A stretch of DNA of 64,000 nucleotides from an uncultured Alistipes sp. (lineage in GTDB: Bacteria > Bacteroidota > Bacteroidia > Bacteroidales > Rikenellaceae): positions 434,001-498,000 of the forward strand of contig CALURC010000016.1 of NCBI GenBank assembly GCA_944323075.1. The letters run 5' to 3'. The notes under the pieces are model-generated. The model was not told the DNA's origin. It made no database searches and saw only the letters and a list, made by a program, of their open reading frames with translations. This document shows, piece by piece, positions 44,512 through 54,084 of this stretch (positions within the stretch are counted from its first letter, which is position 1; every line of letters starts with the position of its first letter). The position numbers and the translations under genes were made by a program.

Positions 44512-44871
44512 ATGAAAAATTTTCATCATTCGGGAGATTGTCCGATCCGGGACGTGTTGTGCCGTTTGGGAGACAAATGGTCGATGTTGGTATTGATCAC
44601 CCTGCATGCCAATGGAGTGATGCGGTTTGGAGAGATACAGAAAACCATCGATGACATATCCCACCGGATGCTCTCCGTAACCCTGCGGACATTAGAGAAC
44701 GACGGCATGATCGAGCGTAAGGCCTATGCCGAGATTCCGCCCAGAGTGGAGTACCGGCTCAGTCCACGGGGAGAGCGTTTGATTCCGCATCTTGAATCGT
44801 TGGTCGAGTGGGCATTGACGGAAATGGACGACATACTCAAGGAGCGCGCCGAGAAACAGGCGAGCCGATAG
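44512..44871 (+). CDS. HxlR family transcriptional regulator
   Basis: 119 residues. The opening SGDCPIRDVLCRLGDKWSMLVLITLHANGVMRFGEIQKTIDDISHRMLSVTLRTLENDGMIERKAY is the HxlR winged helix, with Cys10 and Cys17 placed as in thiol-sensing members. The wing reads PPRVEYRLSPRGERLIPHL. It is divergent from the DJ-1/PfpI-type gene with a 154-bp control region and probably regulates it in response to oxidants or aldehydes. Confidence 0.93.
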   Translation: MKNFHHSGDCPIRDVLCRLGDKWSMLVLITLHANGVMRFGEIQKTIDDISHRMLSVTLRTLENDGMIERKAYAEIPPRVEYRLSPRGERLIPHLESLVEWALTEMDDILKERAEKQASR

Positions 44872-44987
44872 TTTTCGGCACAAGCAGCACCTGCAAAGTA
44901 AAAAAAGCGGATCGGGTATTGACAAATTATTTACAGGATATTGACAGTTTGTCAACAGTGCTGTTCACATTTACCCGCCCGCACAGA

Positions 44988-45512
44988 TCAGGCGTATATC
45001 AGATAACCGGCCACTCCCGAAAGAGCAATCAACAGAATCGGATCGACCCGCTTCAGCGAAGCCAAAAACACGACACCGAAGATCACCCAACTGATCCAAT
45101 CCGAAAAGGTATCGCGCGTAAAGAGCACAGCACCCGCCAGTCCGATCATCGCCAAGATCATTGGGCGCATTCCGGTCATCGCCCCTTTGATATAGCGGTT
45201 ATCGTGCAGGGCCAGATAGAACCGGGTAATCAGAATCATCAAGGTCATCGAGGGCAAACAAACCGCTATGGTCGCCACGACCGACCCCCACACGCTGTCC
45301 GTCACGACGTATCCGATGTAGGTGGCACTATTGAGCGAAATCGGCCCCGGTGTCATTTGCGACACGGCGATGATATCGGTCAATTCACTGTTCGATATCC
45401 AGTTGTGACGGATCACCACCTCGTGCTGGATCAACGACAGCATGGCATATCCGCCTCCGAAACCGAAAAAGCCGATCTTCAAATAGGAGAGAAAAAGCTG
45501 CAAATAGATCAT
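44988..45512 (-). CDS. Chromate transporter, half-size subunit
   Basis: 174 residues, a single CHR domain of about six membrane segments. The N-terminal FLSYLKIGFFGFGGGYAMLSLIQHEVV and SQMTPGPISLNSATYIGYVV are CHR signatures. Short-chain CHR proteins act in pairs that together equal one full ChrA. The start overlaps the stop of the partner gene (ATGA), so the two are translationally coupled. Export of chromate, or import of an organic anion, has been proposed for relatives; no chromate regulator is nearby. Confidence 0.9.
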   Translation of the reverse strand: MIYLQLFLSYLKIGFFGFGGGYAMLSLIQHEVVIRHNWISNSELTDIIAVSQMTPGPISLNSATYIGYVVTDSVWGSVVATIAVCLPSMTLMILITRFYLALHDNRYIKGAMTGMRPMILAMIGLAGAVLFTRDTFSDWISWVIFGVVFLASLKRVDPILLIALSGVAGYLIYA

Positions 45513-46060
45513 GATTCCTTACCCTTCTTTTTCGCATAATAAGCATAGGACAACCCGCCGATCGCCCCTACAACAATCAACCACACCGGAGAGAATCCGA
45601 CGTACCACGTCACGGCCAACGCCACTGCTGCACACGCAAGTTGCCAAGCCCGTAAGCCTTTGGCCAAGCCGAAAATTGGTGCCAGCACCAAAGCCACGAC
45701 AGCAGGGCGCATTCCCATGAAAACCGCCTCGACCACATGATTGTGCCGAAACGCCGAGAAGAAGAGCGCAATGGTCAGAATGATCGTAAACGAAGGAACA
45801 ACCACCCCCAGCACCGAACTCAAGCCGCCCCGATACCCGTCCACCTTATATCCGACGAACACGGCGGTATTCAGGGCCAAAGGGCCCGGAGAGGTTTGAG
45901 CAAGGGTCAACAAATCGAGAAACTCCTTCTGCTCGACCCATTGCCGCCGGCCGACGACCTCCTTTTCGATCAGTGCGATCATGGCATAACCACCTCCGAA
46001 CGTAAAAACGCCGATTTTAAAAAAAGACCAAAAAAGCTGAAACGGTTTATAATATTTCAT
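45509..46060 (-). CDS. Chromate transporter, half-size subunit
   Basis: 183 residues from MKYYKPFQLFWSFFKIG; the ATG at 46096 is further and less likely. CHR signatures are FFKIGVFTFGGGYAMIALIEKEVVGRRQW and LAQTSPGPLALNTAVFVGYKV, followed by hydrophobic segments. It pairs with the downstream half-size protein to form a complete transporter in the inner membrane. The operon lies between an HxlR regulator gene and rsmE. Confidence 0.9.
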   Translation of the reverse strand: MKYYKPFQLFWSFFKIGVFTFGGGYAMIALIEKEVVGRRQWVEQKEFLDLLTLAQTSPGPLALNTAVFVGYKVDGYRGGLSSVLGVVVPSFTIILTIALFFSAFRHNHVVEAVFMGMRPAVVALVLAPIFGLAKGLRAWQLACAAVALAVTWYVGFSPVWLIVVGAIGGLSYAYYAKKKGKES

Positions 46061-46115
46061 AAGACAATACTCATATCCAAAACTCACACATATCAACCGC
46101 TACAAACATGATACC

Positions 46116-46832
46116 TTAAAAATCGTTAAGCAACGCCACGGTATGTACTGCTACGACTCCTGCTGTCTCGGTCCGCAGCCGGCTTCGACCCAGCGAAACC
46201 GGAATAAAACCGTTCCGACGCGCCATCGCGACCTCTTCAGGGGAAAAATCTCCTTCGGGACCTATCAACACCAGTACATCCTCCCCGGGCCGCACACATG
46301 CCTTTAACGGAGTACGCTCGACTTCCTCTCCACAATAAGCAATAAATTTCAGGCCTTCAAACGACAGTTCTTCGACCACCTGCCTAAACGAAGTCAGCTC
46401 ATCGATCTGCGGATGGTAAGCCTTCAACGACTGTTTGACCGCCCCGGTCGCCACCCGCATCAGCCGATCGGTCTTTAATACCCGACGCTCTCCATGTTCG
46501 GTCAACAACGGGACAATGCGGTCAATTCCAATCTCGGTAGCCTTCTCGACAAACCACTCCAAACGATCAGTATTTTTCGTCGGAGCCATGGCCACGCACA
46601 GCCGATAATTGCGTTTCTCGAATGCCTCAGTCCGTTCCCGCAGCAACAGGGTACAGTTTTTCGGAGAAATTTCAACAATTTCAGCCCTGCACAACGTTCC
46701 TTCACCATCAGTAACATAAAGGCTGTCACCCACCCGCAGACGAAGTACCCGTACACAATGACGAGACTCCTCCTCGGAAAGCGTATAACAATCCGAATCG
46801 AAATCTATATCTGGAGCATAAAATAATTGCAT
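46116..46832 (-). CDS. rsmE: 16S rRNA (uracil1498-N3)-methyltransferase
   Basis: 238 residues. A PUA-like N-terminal part (YTLSEEESRHCVRVLRLRVGDSLYVTDGEG) leads to the SPOUT domain with APTKNTDRLEWFVEKATEIGIDRIVPLL, the SAM-binding knot LVLIGPEGDFSPEEV and the C-terminal VSLGRSRLRTETAGVVAVHTV. It methylates U1498 in the small-subunit decoding region. It is divergent from the M3 peptidase gene, whose promoter lies close to the rsmE start. Confidence 0.95.
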   Translation of the reverse strand: MQLFYAPDIDFDSDCYTLSEEESRHCVRVLRLRVGDSLYVTDGEGTLCRAEIVEISPKNCTLLLRERTEAFEKRNYRLCVAMAPTKNTDRLEWFVEKATEIGIDRIVPLLTEHGERRVLKTDRLMRVATGAVKQSLKAYHPQIDELTSFRQVVEELSFEGLKFIAYCGEEVERTPLKACVRPGEDVLVLIGPEGDFSPEEVAMARRNGFIPVSLGRSRLRTETAGVVAVHTVALLNDF

Positions 46833-46842
46833 GGAGACAAAC

Positions 46843-46873
46843 GTTGCATTTAACGGGATTATCGTTACTTTTG
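46843..46873 (+). promoter_or_regulatory. Promoter of the M3 peptidase gene
   Basis: GTTG (46843-46846), 19 bases, then TACTTTTG (46866-46873). A near-full Bacteroidota consensus, giving a leader of about 48 nt before the ATG at 46928. Confidence 0.7.
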
Positions 46874-46927
46874 CGGGATAACGAATTTCGATGCAAAGAT
46901 ACGAAACCCAGAAGAACTAACAACGAC

Positions 46928-49195
46928 ATGTCACGCTTCGTCACGCTTTTTTTTGTTGCCATCAGCGCGTTCACATTCACAATATCCACAACAGGGTGTA
47001 AGAAAGAGGTGCTTCCTCCCAATCCGTTTTTCACACAATGGGATACTCCCTATGCCTTCCCTCCGTTCGACAAGATCCGCCCGGAACACTACAAACCGGC
47101 CATCGAACGTGGCATTGCACTTCATTCGGCCGAGATCGATTCGATCGTCTCCAATACACAGGCACCTGATTTCAACAATGTAATCGCTGCATTCGACCGA
47201 AGCGGCGAACTGCTCGATCGCGTTTATGCAACATTCAACCAAATATTAGGGGCGGACGGCAGCAACGAACTGAGGCAGATCGAATTGGAGATCGCGCCAA
47301 AAGTCACAGCCCATTACGACAGTATCTATCAGAACGAAAAACTGTTTGCCCGCATCGACAGTGTCTATACCACACGCGAACAACGTATCACCGACGCAGA
47401 GCAACGACGATTAACCGAACTGATTCACAACAAATTCGTTCGCAGCGGAGCCCGGCTCGATCCTCAGAAGAAAAAAAGACTTCAAGAGATCAACCAAGAG
47501 CTCTCGTCGCTCAGCATCCGCTTCGGAAATAACCTGCAAGCCGAAACGAAAAGCTTCAAATTGGTGATCGATTCGGCCAAACACCTCAACGGTCTGCCCG
47601 ATGAGCTGAAAAATTCGGCCATGAAACGGGGCAATGATTTAGGTTTGGACAACAAATGGGTCTTCACGCTCGACAACTCCTGTCTGATTCCCTTTCTGAC
47701 CCACAGCGAAATCGACACCCTGCGCCAAAAGATGTACACGGCCTACACCAATCGGGGACGCAACGGCAACGAATACGACAACAGGCAGATTGTCAACGAC
47801 ATTCTTCGTCTTCGTACAGAAAAGGCCCATCTTTTGGGCTATCCTTCATTCGCCGCATTCGTGCTGGATGACCGTATGGCACAAAATACCGAAAAGGTCT
47901 ACGGGCTGCTCGATACGTTATGGACTCCTGCCCTTGAGCTGGCCAAGGAAGAGTTGACCGAGATCACCTCAATCAAAAAAAACGATACAGGAGATTCGAC
48001 CGTATTCGCTTGGGATTGGTGGTTTTATACCGAAAAGCTGAGACACCGTGACTTTCGGTTGGATGAATCGACATTACTACCCTATTTTGCCTTGGAAGAT
48101 GTAAAAACGGGTGTTTTTCAACTATGCAACCGGTTGTGGGGACTCTCGTTCCGGCCTATTTCGGTACCGACCTACAACAAGGAGTGTTTCGTATATGAGG
48201 TACTCGACCGCAACGACGCTCCGTTGGGAGTACTCAACTTCGACCCGTACATGCGTAAAGAGAAACGTGGAGGTGCTTGGTGTGGACTTTTCCGCAACGG
48301 TCTTTACGCAACAGACAGCACACGTATTTTCCCAATCGTTACGGTAGTCTGCAACTTCACTCCACCCACAGGAAGTCAATCTCCGTTGTTGACCTTAGAT
48401 GAAACAAAAACCTTGTTCCATGAATTCGGACATGCACTCCACAAGCTTTTCAGCAAAACAAAATACAATGGCACCTCCTATTCCGAATGGGATTTTGTGG
48501 AGCTACCCTCGCAAATTATGGAAAACTGGGCAACCGAGCCCGAAGTATTGCGATTTTATGCCCGGAACTACCAGACAGGAGATCCGATTCCAGAGCATCT
48601 GATCCGGAAAATCCACTCGAGCAAATCGAGTAATCAGGGATTCGCGACAACAGAAATGATAGCCGCATCACTATTGGATATGGACTTACACTCCATCACA
48701 GAATATGAAACGATCGACCTCGATGCGTTCGAACAACAGGCTCTTTACGAAAAGAGAGGTCTTATTCCCCAGATCGCCCCACGATACCGGGCCCCTTATT
48801 TCGTCCACATTTTTGACGGAGGATATGCAGCCGGATACTACGGATACCTGTGGGCCGAAGTCCTCGACAAAGATGCTTTTCAAGCCTTTACCACGAGTGG
48901 AGACCTGTTTGATCGTGAAGTGGCTCAAGCTTTCCGAAGTACGATTCTCGAGCCGGGAGGAAGTTCTGACGGCATGACGTTATTCAAAAATTTCATGGGA
49001 CGCGAGCCGCAAGTTCTTCCGATGATGGTAGCCCGTGGACTGGCCGAGCCCCCAGCAGAAGACAGTACGGCACTTATCGGAGGTATTGGCATCGTTCCCG
49101 ACTCACTCAGAACCGATTCAACAAGAATCAATGCGAACAAACGCCTACCGGACACTTCCGGAACGACTAGTCCTCCTGTTCGGGTCCGTCCGTAA
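46928..49195 (+). CDS. M3 family metallopeptidase (peptidyl-dipeptidase Dcp-like)
   Basis: 755 residues from MSRFVTLFFVAISAF; the ATG at 46844 lies upstream of the predicted transcription start and is rejected. A lipobox (TISTTGCKK) makes it a lipoprotein, so it works in the cell envelope. The thermolysin-like zinc site is TLFHEFGHALHKL, with the third ligand Glu some 25 residues later in the region VELPSQIMENW. The order matches oligopeptidase A/Dcp (M3A). It trims oligopeptides. A Ser/Thr-rich tail (DSTRINANKRLPDTSGTTSP) is extra. Confidence 0.92.
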   Translation: MSRFVTLFFVAISAFTFTISTTGCKKEVLPPNPFFTQWDTPYAFPPFDKIRPEHYKPAIERGIALHSAEIDSIVSNTQAPDFNNVIAAFDRSGELLDRVYATFNQILGADGSNELRQIELEIAPKVTAHYDSIYQNEKLFARIDSVYTTREQRITDAEQRRLTELIHNKFVRSGARLDPQKKKRLQEINQELSSLSIRFGNNLQAETKSFKLVIDSAKHLNGLPDELKNSAMKRGNDLGLDNKWVFTLDNSCLIPFLTHSEIDTLRQKMYTAYTNRGRNGNEYDNRQIVNDILRLRTEKAHLLGYPSFAAFVLDDRMAQNTEKVYGLLDTLWTPALELAKEELTEITSIKKNDTGDSTVFAWDWWFYTEKLRHRDFRLDESTLLPYFALEDVKTGVFQLCNRLWGLSFRPISVPTYNKECFVYEVLDRNDAPLGVLNFDPYMRKEKRGGAWCGLFRNGLYATDSTRIFPIVTVVCNFTPPTGSQSPLLTLDETKTLFHEFGHALHKLFSKTKYNGTSYSEWDFVELPSQIMENWATEPEVLRFYARNYQTGDPIPEHLIRKIHSSKSSNQGFATTEMIAASLLDMDLHSITEYETIDLDAFEQQALYEKRGLIPQIAPRYRAPYFVHIFDGGYAAGYYGYLWAEVLDKDAFQAFTTSGDLFDREVAQAFRSTILEPGGSSDGMTLFKNFMGREPQVLPMMVARGLAEPPAEDSTALIGGIGIVPDSLRTDSTRINANKRLPDTSGTTSPPVRVRP

Positions 49196-49200
49196 AAATT

Positions 49201-50085
49201 TTACGGAGCAACAGGCCCGATCAGCTCCTTACCGAGCATCAAAAATTTTCGGGTCACCCCCCAATGGTATCCACCGAGCGCGCCGGACGACCGAATTACC
49301 CGATGGCATGGAATCAAGTAAGCGACCGGATTACTCCCCACCGCTCCACCTACAGCACGGGAGGCTGAGGAAGCTCCGATTTCTCGGGCCAACATACCAT
49401 AAGTCGTCAGGCATCCCCTCGGAATCTGAAGCAGGTGTCTCCACACATCAAGTTGAAACGGTGTCCCTTTCAAATGCAAACAAATCGGATCGGAGATTCG
49501 TGATCCTTCGTTGAAATAGGGCAAAGCTCGGCAGTGCATCTCATCGGATTCCAGCAAAAAATCTGCATGAGGGAACAGACGCAACAGTTCAACCGGAAGG
49601 GAGATTTTATCGGTATCGACATAACCCGCAAAGCAGATCCCGACAGAAGTCGATGCAAGCAATACCCGACCAAAAGTAGTCGGATAAGAAGCACACCTCA
49701 CCTCAAACGTCACATCAGAAACTGTTTCCGGTGAAACCGGCACAATATCGATCTTCGAATCCGGTTCACACCGTCTCCCGTCAAACATCGAAGAGAACAG
49801 GTCGGGACCTAAGCTACCGACATCCAATCTTTTTCGAAGGTTTTCAGGTGTCATGGCTCCAATAAAACGCTCCGGATCTACTCCGGCCCACGTGTTGAAA
49901 AGCGATCTGAAACAGACCGGATCAATCCCGCAGCTTTTCGCCGCATCGATCCACGACACCCGCCCATCCCGACACTTCTCAAGGACTGACTCCAACATCG
50001 GGAAAACAGACTTCTTCTCGTCGGACGTTATTTCAAATTTTTCTTTATTCATACCCACTCGTTCCGCTTTTTTCCGCTCACTCAT
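49201..50085 (-). CDS. Ada-like methylated-DNA-protein-cysteine methyltransferase with AraC-type HTH
   Basis: 294 residues, or 283 from a second ATG at 50052. The C-terminal part is a complete Ogt/MGMT domain: GTPFQLDVWRHLLQIPRGCLTTYGMLAREIG, VGGAVGSNPVAYLIPCHRVIRSSG with the acceptor Cys, and GGYHWGVTRKFLML. The N-terminal 90 residues resemble an AraC-type half (SWIDAAKSCGIDPVCFRSLFNTW, PERFIGAMTPENLRKRLDVG), as in Ada, but the Ada zinc domain that senses methylphosphotriesters is absent. The gene follows alkA by 15 bp, so the two form an alkylation-repair operon. Confidence 0.88.
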   Translation of the reverse strand: MSERKKAERVGMNKEKFEITSDEKKSVFPMLESVLEKCRDGRVSWIDAAKSCGIDPVCFRSLFNTWAGVDPERFIGAMTPENLRKRLDVGSLGPDLFSSMFDGRRCEPDSKIDIVPVSPETVSDVTFEVRCASYPTTFGRVLLASTSVGICFAGYVDTDKISLPVELLRLFPHADFLLESDEMHCRALPYFNEGSRISDPICLHLKGTPFQLDVWRHLLQIPRGCLTTYGMLAREIGASSASRAVGGAVGSNPVAYLIPCHRVIRSSGALGGYHWGVTRKFLMLGKELIGPVAP

Positions 50086-50100
50086 GTCTTCACAGCTACC

Positions 50101-50709
50101 CTAAATAGGCAATTTGTCCGCAACCCACAGATAGAGCGAGGCAACCGAACCATAAGGCGAATAGAGCTTACGATAATGTTCGAAATCGGCCCGTGTCATT
50201 TCGGACAAACCGTGCAAATTCATCAGACTGCGGCGTATAATCAGATCGTTGTAACTCAACACATCAGGACGCCGCATCGAAAAAAGCAACAACATCTCTG
50301 CCGTCCACACGCCAACTCCGGGAAGCTGCGTCAACCGGGCAACTACCTCCTGATCCGACAAACCGACCAAATCCGACTCACTAATTTCCCCCTCAAAGAA
50401 TGCCTGCGCCGCCGCCAAGATATAGTCCGCCTTACGGAACGACATGCCGCACTCCTTGATCGCCGAACGACCAGTCCGCAACACACGTTCTGGAGTTACT
50501 GTCCCGAGTAGTGCACGGAAACGCCCGACAACCCGCTCCATCGCCCGGTTGGAGATCTGTTGTCCGATGATCGACTCCGTCAACGCAACAAACAGATCGG
50601 GAGTCACCCTTCGTTCAATCGTTCCGACCCGTTCGATTACACTTCTCAATGCTTCGTCGCATCGGCTCAGATAATCAATCTCTCGCTCTCCATATTCAAA
50701 TATCTCCAT
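50101..50709 (-). CDS. DNA-3-methyladenine glycosylase II (AlkA-type)
   Basis: 202 residues, a compact AlkA form. The HhH-GPD core is clear: LTESIIGQQISNRAMERVVGRFRAL, AIKECGMSFRKADYILAAA, and LTQLPGVGVWTAEMLLLFSMRRPDVLSYNDLIIRRSL, with the catalytic Asp in YND. It excises alkylated purines, starting base-excision repair. It is first in a two-gene unit with the Ada-like methyltransferase. Divergent from the MATE gene. Confidence 0.92.
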   Translation of the reverse strand: MEIFEYGEREIDYLSRCDEALRSVIERVGTIERRVTPDLFVALTESIIGQQISNRAMERVVGRFRALLGTVTPERVLRTGRSAIKECGMSFRKADYILAAAQAFFEGEISESDLVGLSDQEVVARLTQLPGVGVWTAEMLLLFSMRRPDVLSYNDLIIRRSLMNLHGLSEMTRADFEHYRKLYSPYGSVASLYLWVADKLPI

Positions 50710-50870
50710 ACGTTTGTTTTTATTCGCTCTGTTTCCAAATGTATCTATACAAAATTACTTTTTTCCATAAAACGTCCGAACACTTCACCGCAAATCGGCC
50801 GATCAACAAAACAAAAATCGGATTACATCAGAAAAAACGATGTATTTTTGTAATTTATTTGGAAACTGTT

Positions 50871-52196
50871 ATGCAACCGAATCGCCGACAAATATGGAGT
50901 ATGACCTACCCGATCCTGATCAGTCTGATGATGGAAAACATGATCGGACTGACCGATACAGCCTTTTTGGGACGAGTCGGAGAGGTTGAACTGGGAGCAT
51001 CGGCCATTGCGGGAGTCTACTACATGGCAATCTTCATGATCGGTTTCGGCTTCAGCATCGGAACACAGATTCTGATCGGACGAAGAAACGGCGAACGGAA
51101 CTTCCAAGAAATCGGCCCCATACTGCAGCAAGGAGTCCTCTTCCTGATACTCTTGGCCACCGTCATGTGCATCGCCTCCCATGCCTTCACTCCCTCCATC
51201 CTGCGGAAAATGATCTCCTCCACTCCGGTGTACGAAGCGGCTGTGGACTATACGAACTGGCGGGTCTACGGATTCTTCTTTTCGTTTATCGCCATCATGT
51301 TCCGTGCATTCTACGTGGGTATCACTCATACGAAAATTCTCACGGCAAACTCACTCGTTATGCTTTCGGTCAACATCGTACTGAACTACGCACTGATCTT
51401 CGGCAAGTGGGGCTTTCCCGCACTCGGCATTGCCGGTGCCGCCATCGCATCAACGGTCTCTGAACTCGCTTCCGCTCTGTTTTTCCTGATTTACACCCGA
51501 ACTAAAATCGATCACCGGAAATATACACTTTTCCAATTCCATCGTTTTCGTCCGGGTCTTCTGAAACAGATGCTCGATGTATCGATCTGGACCATGTTCC
51601 AAGCCTTCATCTCGGTGTCGGTGTGGTTCCTCTTCTTCGCCGCAATCGAACATCTCGGAGAGCGCGAACTCGCCATATCGAACATTATCCGCAACACATC
51701 GGGATTCATTTTTATGATCGTCAGCGCCTTTGCCTCCACAACCAATGCGTTGGTCAGCAACCAGATGGGGGCCGGAAAACCGAATCTGGTCATCCCGACC
51801 TCGATCAAGACCATAAAACTCTGCTATACAGTTATCATTCCCGCCGTCATACTGTTTGCTGCAGTTCCCAACATACTGCTGCGCATCTACACGGATAATC
51901 TGTCGCTGGTAGGAAGCTCTATACCCTCACTGTGGGTCATGCTCTCTTCCTATCTGCTGACCGTACCGGCCGTTATTCTCTTCAATACAGTATCCGGAAC
52001 CGGTAATACGAAACACGCCCTGTTGCTAGAAATGCTCACACTGGCTTTATATACTGTCTACACCTTTGTCATCGTTTTTCATTTCAAGGCCGACGTCGCC
52101 GTATGCTGGACCACCGAACACGTCTACTCTTTCGTTCTACTGCTCTTGGTCGTGCTTTACCTGAAAAAAGCGAACTGGCGACAAAAAAATATTTAA
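50871..52196 (+). CDS. MATE family efflux transporter
   Basis: 441 residues from MQPNRRQIWSMTYPILISLMMENMIGLTDTAFLGRVGEVELGA, the typical MATE opening; open reading extends 74 codons upstream but without MATE sequence. About twelve membrane segments in two similar halves; the second half begins near MLDVSIWTMFQAFISVSV and includes ASTTNALVSNQMGAGKP. It exports cationic drugs or metabolites using sodium or proton gradients. TATTTTTG at 50843-50850 is a plausible -7 box. The dinB gene follows closely, 17 bp after. Confidence 0.93.
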   Translation: MQPNRRQIWSMTYPILISLMMENMIGLTDTAFLGRVGEVELGASAIAGVYYMAIFMIGFGFSIGTQILIGRRNGERNFQEIGPILQQGVLFLILLATVMCIASHAFTPSILRKMISSTPVYEAAVDYTNWRVYGFFFSFIAIMFRAFYVGITHTKILTANSLVMLSVNIVLNYALIFGKWGFPALGIAGAAIASTVSELASALFFLIYTRTKIDHRKYTLFQFHRFRPGLLKQMLDVSIWTMFQAFISVSVWFLFFAAIEHLGERELAISNIIRNTSGFIFMIVSAFASTTNALVSNQMGAGKPNLVIPTSIKTIKLCYTVIIPAVILFAAVPNILLRIYTDNLSLVGSSIPSLWVMLSSYLLTVPAVILFNTVSGTGNTKHALLLEMLTLALYTVYTFVIVFHFKADVAVCWTTEHVYSFVLLLLVVLYLKKANWRQKNI

Positions 52197-52213
52197 GTCC
52201 CATACGTCTTGTC

Positions 52214-53290
52214 ATGACCACCGAACGGAAAATCATACACATCGATATGGATGCGTTCTACGCTTCGGTAGAACAGCGTGATCATCCAGAATTCCGAGGC
52301 TGTCCGTTGGTCGTAGGCTTCCCGGAAAAACGCGGAGTCATTTCAGCAGCCAGCTACGAAGCCCGCCGTTATGGAATCCACTCGGCTATGTCCTCGACAA
52401 CGGCACGAAGGTTATGTCCTGATCTGATTTTTGTCCCGCTGCATATGGAGACTTATCGGAACGTCTCCCGCGAAATCCACCGTATCTTTCACGACTACAC
52501 CGACCGGATCGAACCGATAGCCCTCGACGAAGCCTTTCTCGACGTGACCGAGAACAAAAGGAACATTCCATTGGCGGTCGACATTGCGCGTGAAATCAAA
52601 TACCGCATCCGAAAAGAACTGGACCTCATCGCTTCCGCCGGTGTATCCTATAACAAATTCTTAGCGAAAATCGCTTCCGACTTCCGCAAACCTGACGGAT
52701 TATGCACGATTCATCCCGCACGGGCAGCAACTTTTATCGCTCGCCTTCCGATCGAATCATTCTGGGGCGTCGGACGGGTCACAGCTCACCGCATGCATGA
52801 GCTCGGCATCCATAACGGAGCCGACCTCCGGGCCTGTTCCCTCGCTTATCTGACCGAACGTTTCGGCAAAACGGGAAAGCTCTATTACGACTTTGCACAC
52901 GGAATCGATCCGCGTCCGGTCGAATCGGTCCGCATCCGGAAATCAGTGGGATGTGAAACAACTTTCGAACAAGACCTTTCGGACACCGAGGTTCTCACGG
53001 AAGCATTACACCGCCTCACCGATTTGTTGAAACGACGAATCAAACAAGCCGGATTCTCGGGACACACGCTAACGTTGAAAATCAAGTTTTCCGATTTCCA
53101 GCGACAAAGCCGCAGCATCACCCCCGACTACGAATTAAACCCATCTTCCGATATTTTTCCGTTGGCCCGGCACCTCTTGCTCGAATCCGATGCCGTCGTC
53201 CGCCCAGTCCGTCTGCTCGGTCTTGCAGTCAGCAACCCGAGCCGATCCATCCCGCACGAACTGTTCCGCCAACTCTCCCTCGATCTATAG
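52214..53290 (+). CDS. dinB: DNA polymerase IV
   Basis: 358 residues from MTTERKIIHIDMDAFYASVEQRDHPEF. Y-family motifs: DMDAFYASVEQ, PLVVGFPEKRGVISAASYEARRYGIHSAM, IEPIALDEAFLDVT with the catalytic Asp-Glu pair, GVSYNKFLAKIASDFRKPDGL and the helix-hairpin-helix FWGVGRVTAHRMHELGI. The C-terminal little-finger domain follows. The chain ends FRQLSLDL, which may include a sliding-clamp-binding peptide. It performs error-prone synthesis past lesions. Lies 17 bp after the MATE gene and is convergent with a deacetylase gene. Confidence 0.95.
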   Translation: MTTERKIIHIDMDAFYASVEQRDHPEFRGCPLVVGFPEKRGVISAASYEARRYGIHSAMSSTTARRLCPDLIFVPLHMETYRNVSREIHRIFHDYTDRIEPIALDEAFLDVTENKRNIPLAVDIAREIKYRIRKELDLIASAGVSYNKFLAKIASDFRKPDGLCTIHPARAATFIARLPIESFWGVGRVTAHRMHELGIHNGADLRACSLAYLTERFGKTGKLYYDFAHGIDPRPVESVRIRKSVGCETTFEQDLSDTEVLTEALHRLTDLLKRRIKQAGFSGHTLTLKIKFSDFQRQSRSITPDYELNPSSDIFPLARHLLLESDAVVRPVRLLGLAVSNPSRSIPHELFRQLSLDL

Positions 53291-53302
53291 ACCAGGTCCC
53301 GT

Positions 53303-54052
53303 TTACAAATCGTACTTCAACAAATCGCGCATCGCAATCACTTTGCAGCGGCGTGCTTTCAACTCTTTGAGCAATTTCTCGAAATTTTCGGGAGAGGTGC
53401 TGACAAAATCGTGCGCCAAATCGGGCACCCCGTGCAGACAAAAAATCACGATCTGTCCGTCACGGGCCTCATCGAGTGCCTGCCGAATGAAATCATCCGT
53501 TTCAAACCGGGCATCGACCACTCCATAACTCGGCATCAGCATTTTGTCGGAACTTCCTACCATGTAGGGTTTATCCCCTCCGTGACGGGCTAACGTGTAC
53601 CCCATACGCTGCAACACGGCGATTCCCTCCGGACTGTTATCGTATCCCGGATAGGCATAGGTCACCGGATGGGGTATTCCATATTCGGCACACTTCTCCT
53701 CGATGTATGCCGTCTCGGCCTCAACTTCTTCGGCACTCATCCGGCTCATTTGACCGTGGCTGCGGCTGTGGTTCCCGATCTCGAAACCCATATCGCTCAA
53801 CTCACGAATCTGCTCCCACGTCATGTATTTCGTTTTATCCTCAAAGCCGGGAAATTCACAAACGTAGAATGTCGCACCGAACCCGTACTTCTTCAACAGC
53901 GGTCCAACCACCGAACGCTGGCTCTCGGTCGCATCGTCGAAGGTCAACACGACAATCGGTCCTTTGACCCGTTTCAGCCGTTTCCCGGCCTGAAGCGTCG
54001 ATACACCAGCCGCAAGAACAAGCGTCAACGCACACATCAGCAATCGTCTCAT
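53303..54052 (-). CDS. Polysaccharide deacetylase (NodB-like)
   Basis: 249 residues from MRRLLMCALTLVLAAGVSTLQAG, a Sec signal. The NodB domain has the first motif VVLTFDDATES with the metal-binding Asp, the second motif IGNHSRSHGQM with paired His, TYAYPGYDN as motif 3 and FCLHGVPDLA near the end. It removes acetyl groups from an N- or O-acetylated polysaccharide in the periplasm. It lies 32 bp downstream of uxuA on the same strand, suggesting a shared transcript with uronate genes; deacetylation of acetylated uronic-acid glycans is a possible link. Confidence 0.9.
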   Translation of the reverse strand: MRRLLMCALTLVLAAGVSTLQAGKRLKRVKGPIVVLTFDDATESQRSVVGPLLKKYGFGATFYVCEFPGFEDKTKYMTWEQIRELSDMGFEIGNHSRSHGQMSRMSAEEVEAETAYIEEKCAEYGIPHPVTYAYPGYDNSPEGIAVLQRMGYTLARHGGDKPYMVGSSDKMLMPSYGVVDARFETDDFIRQALDEARDGQIVIFCLHGVPDLAHDFVSTSPENFEKLLKELKARRCKVIAMRDLLKYDL

Positions 54053-54084
54053 CACTTTTGGTATTTTGCAATTAAACATTCTCT

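Noticed and set aside
44988-46060. Two short chromate-transporter genes suspected to be a frameshifted full-length gene
   Set aside because: Each has its own CHR signature and start, and half-size pairs with overlapping ends are a known arrangement.
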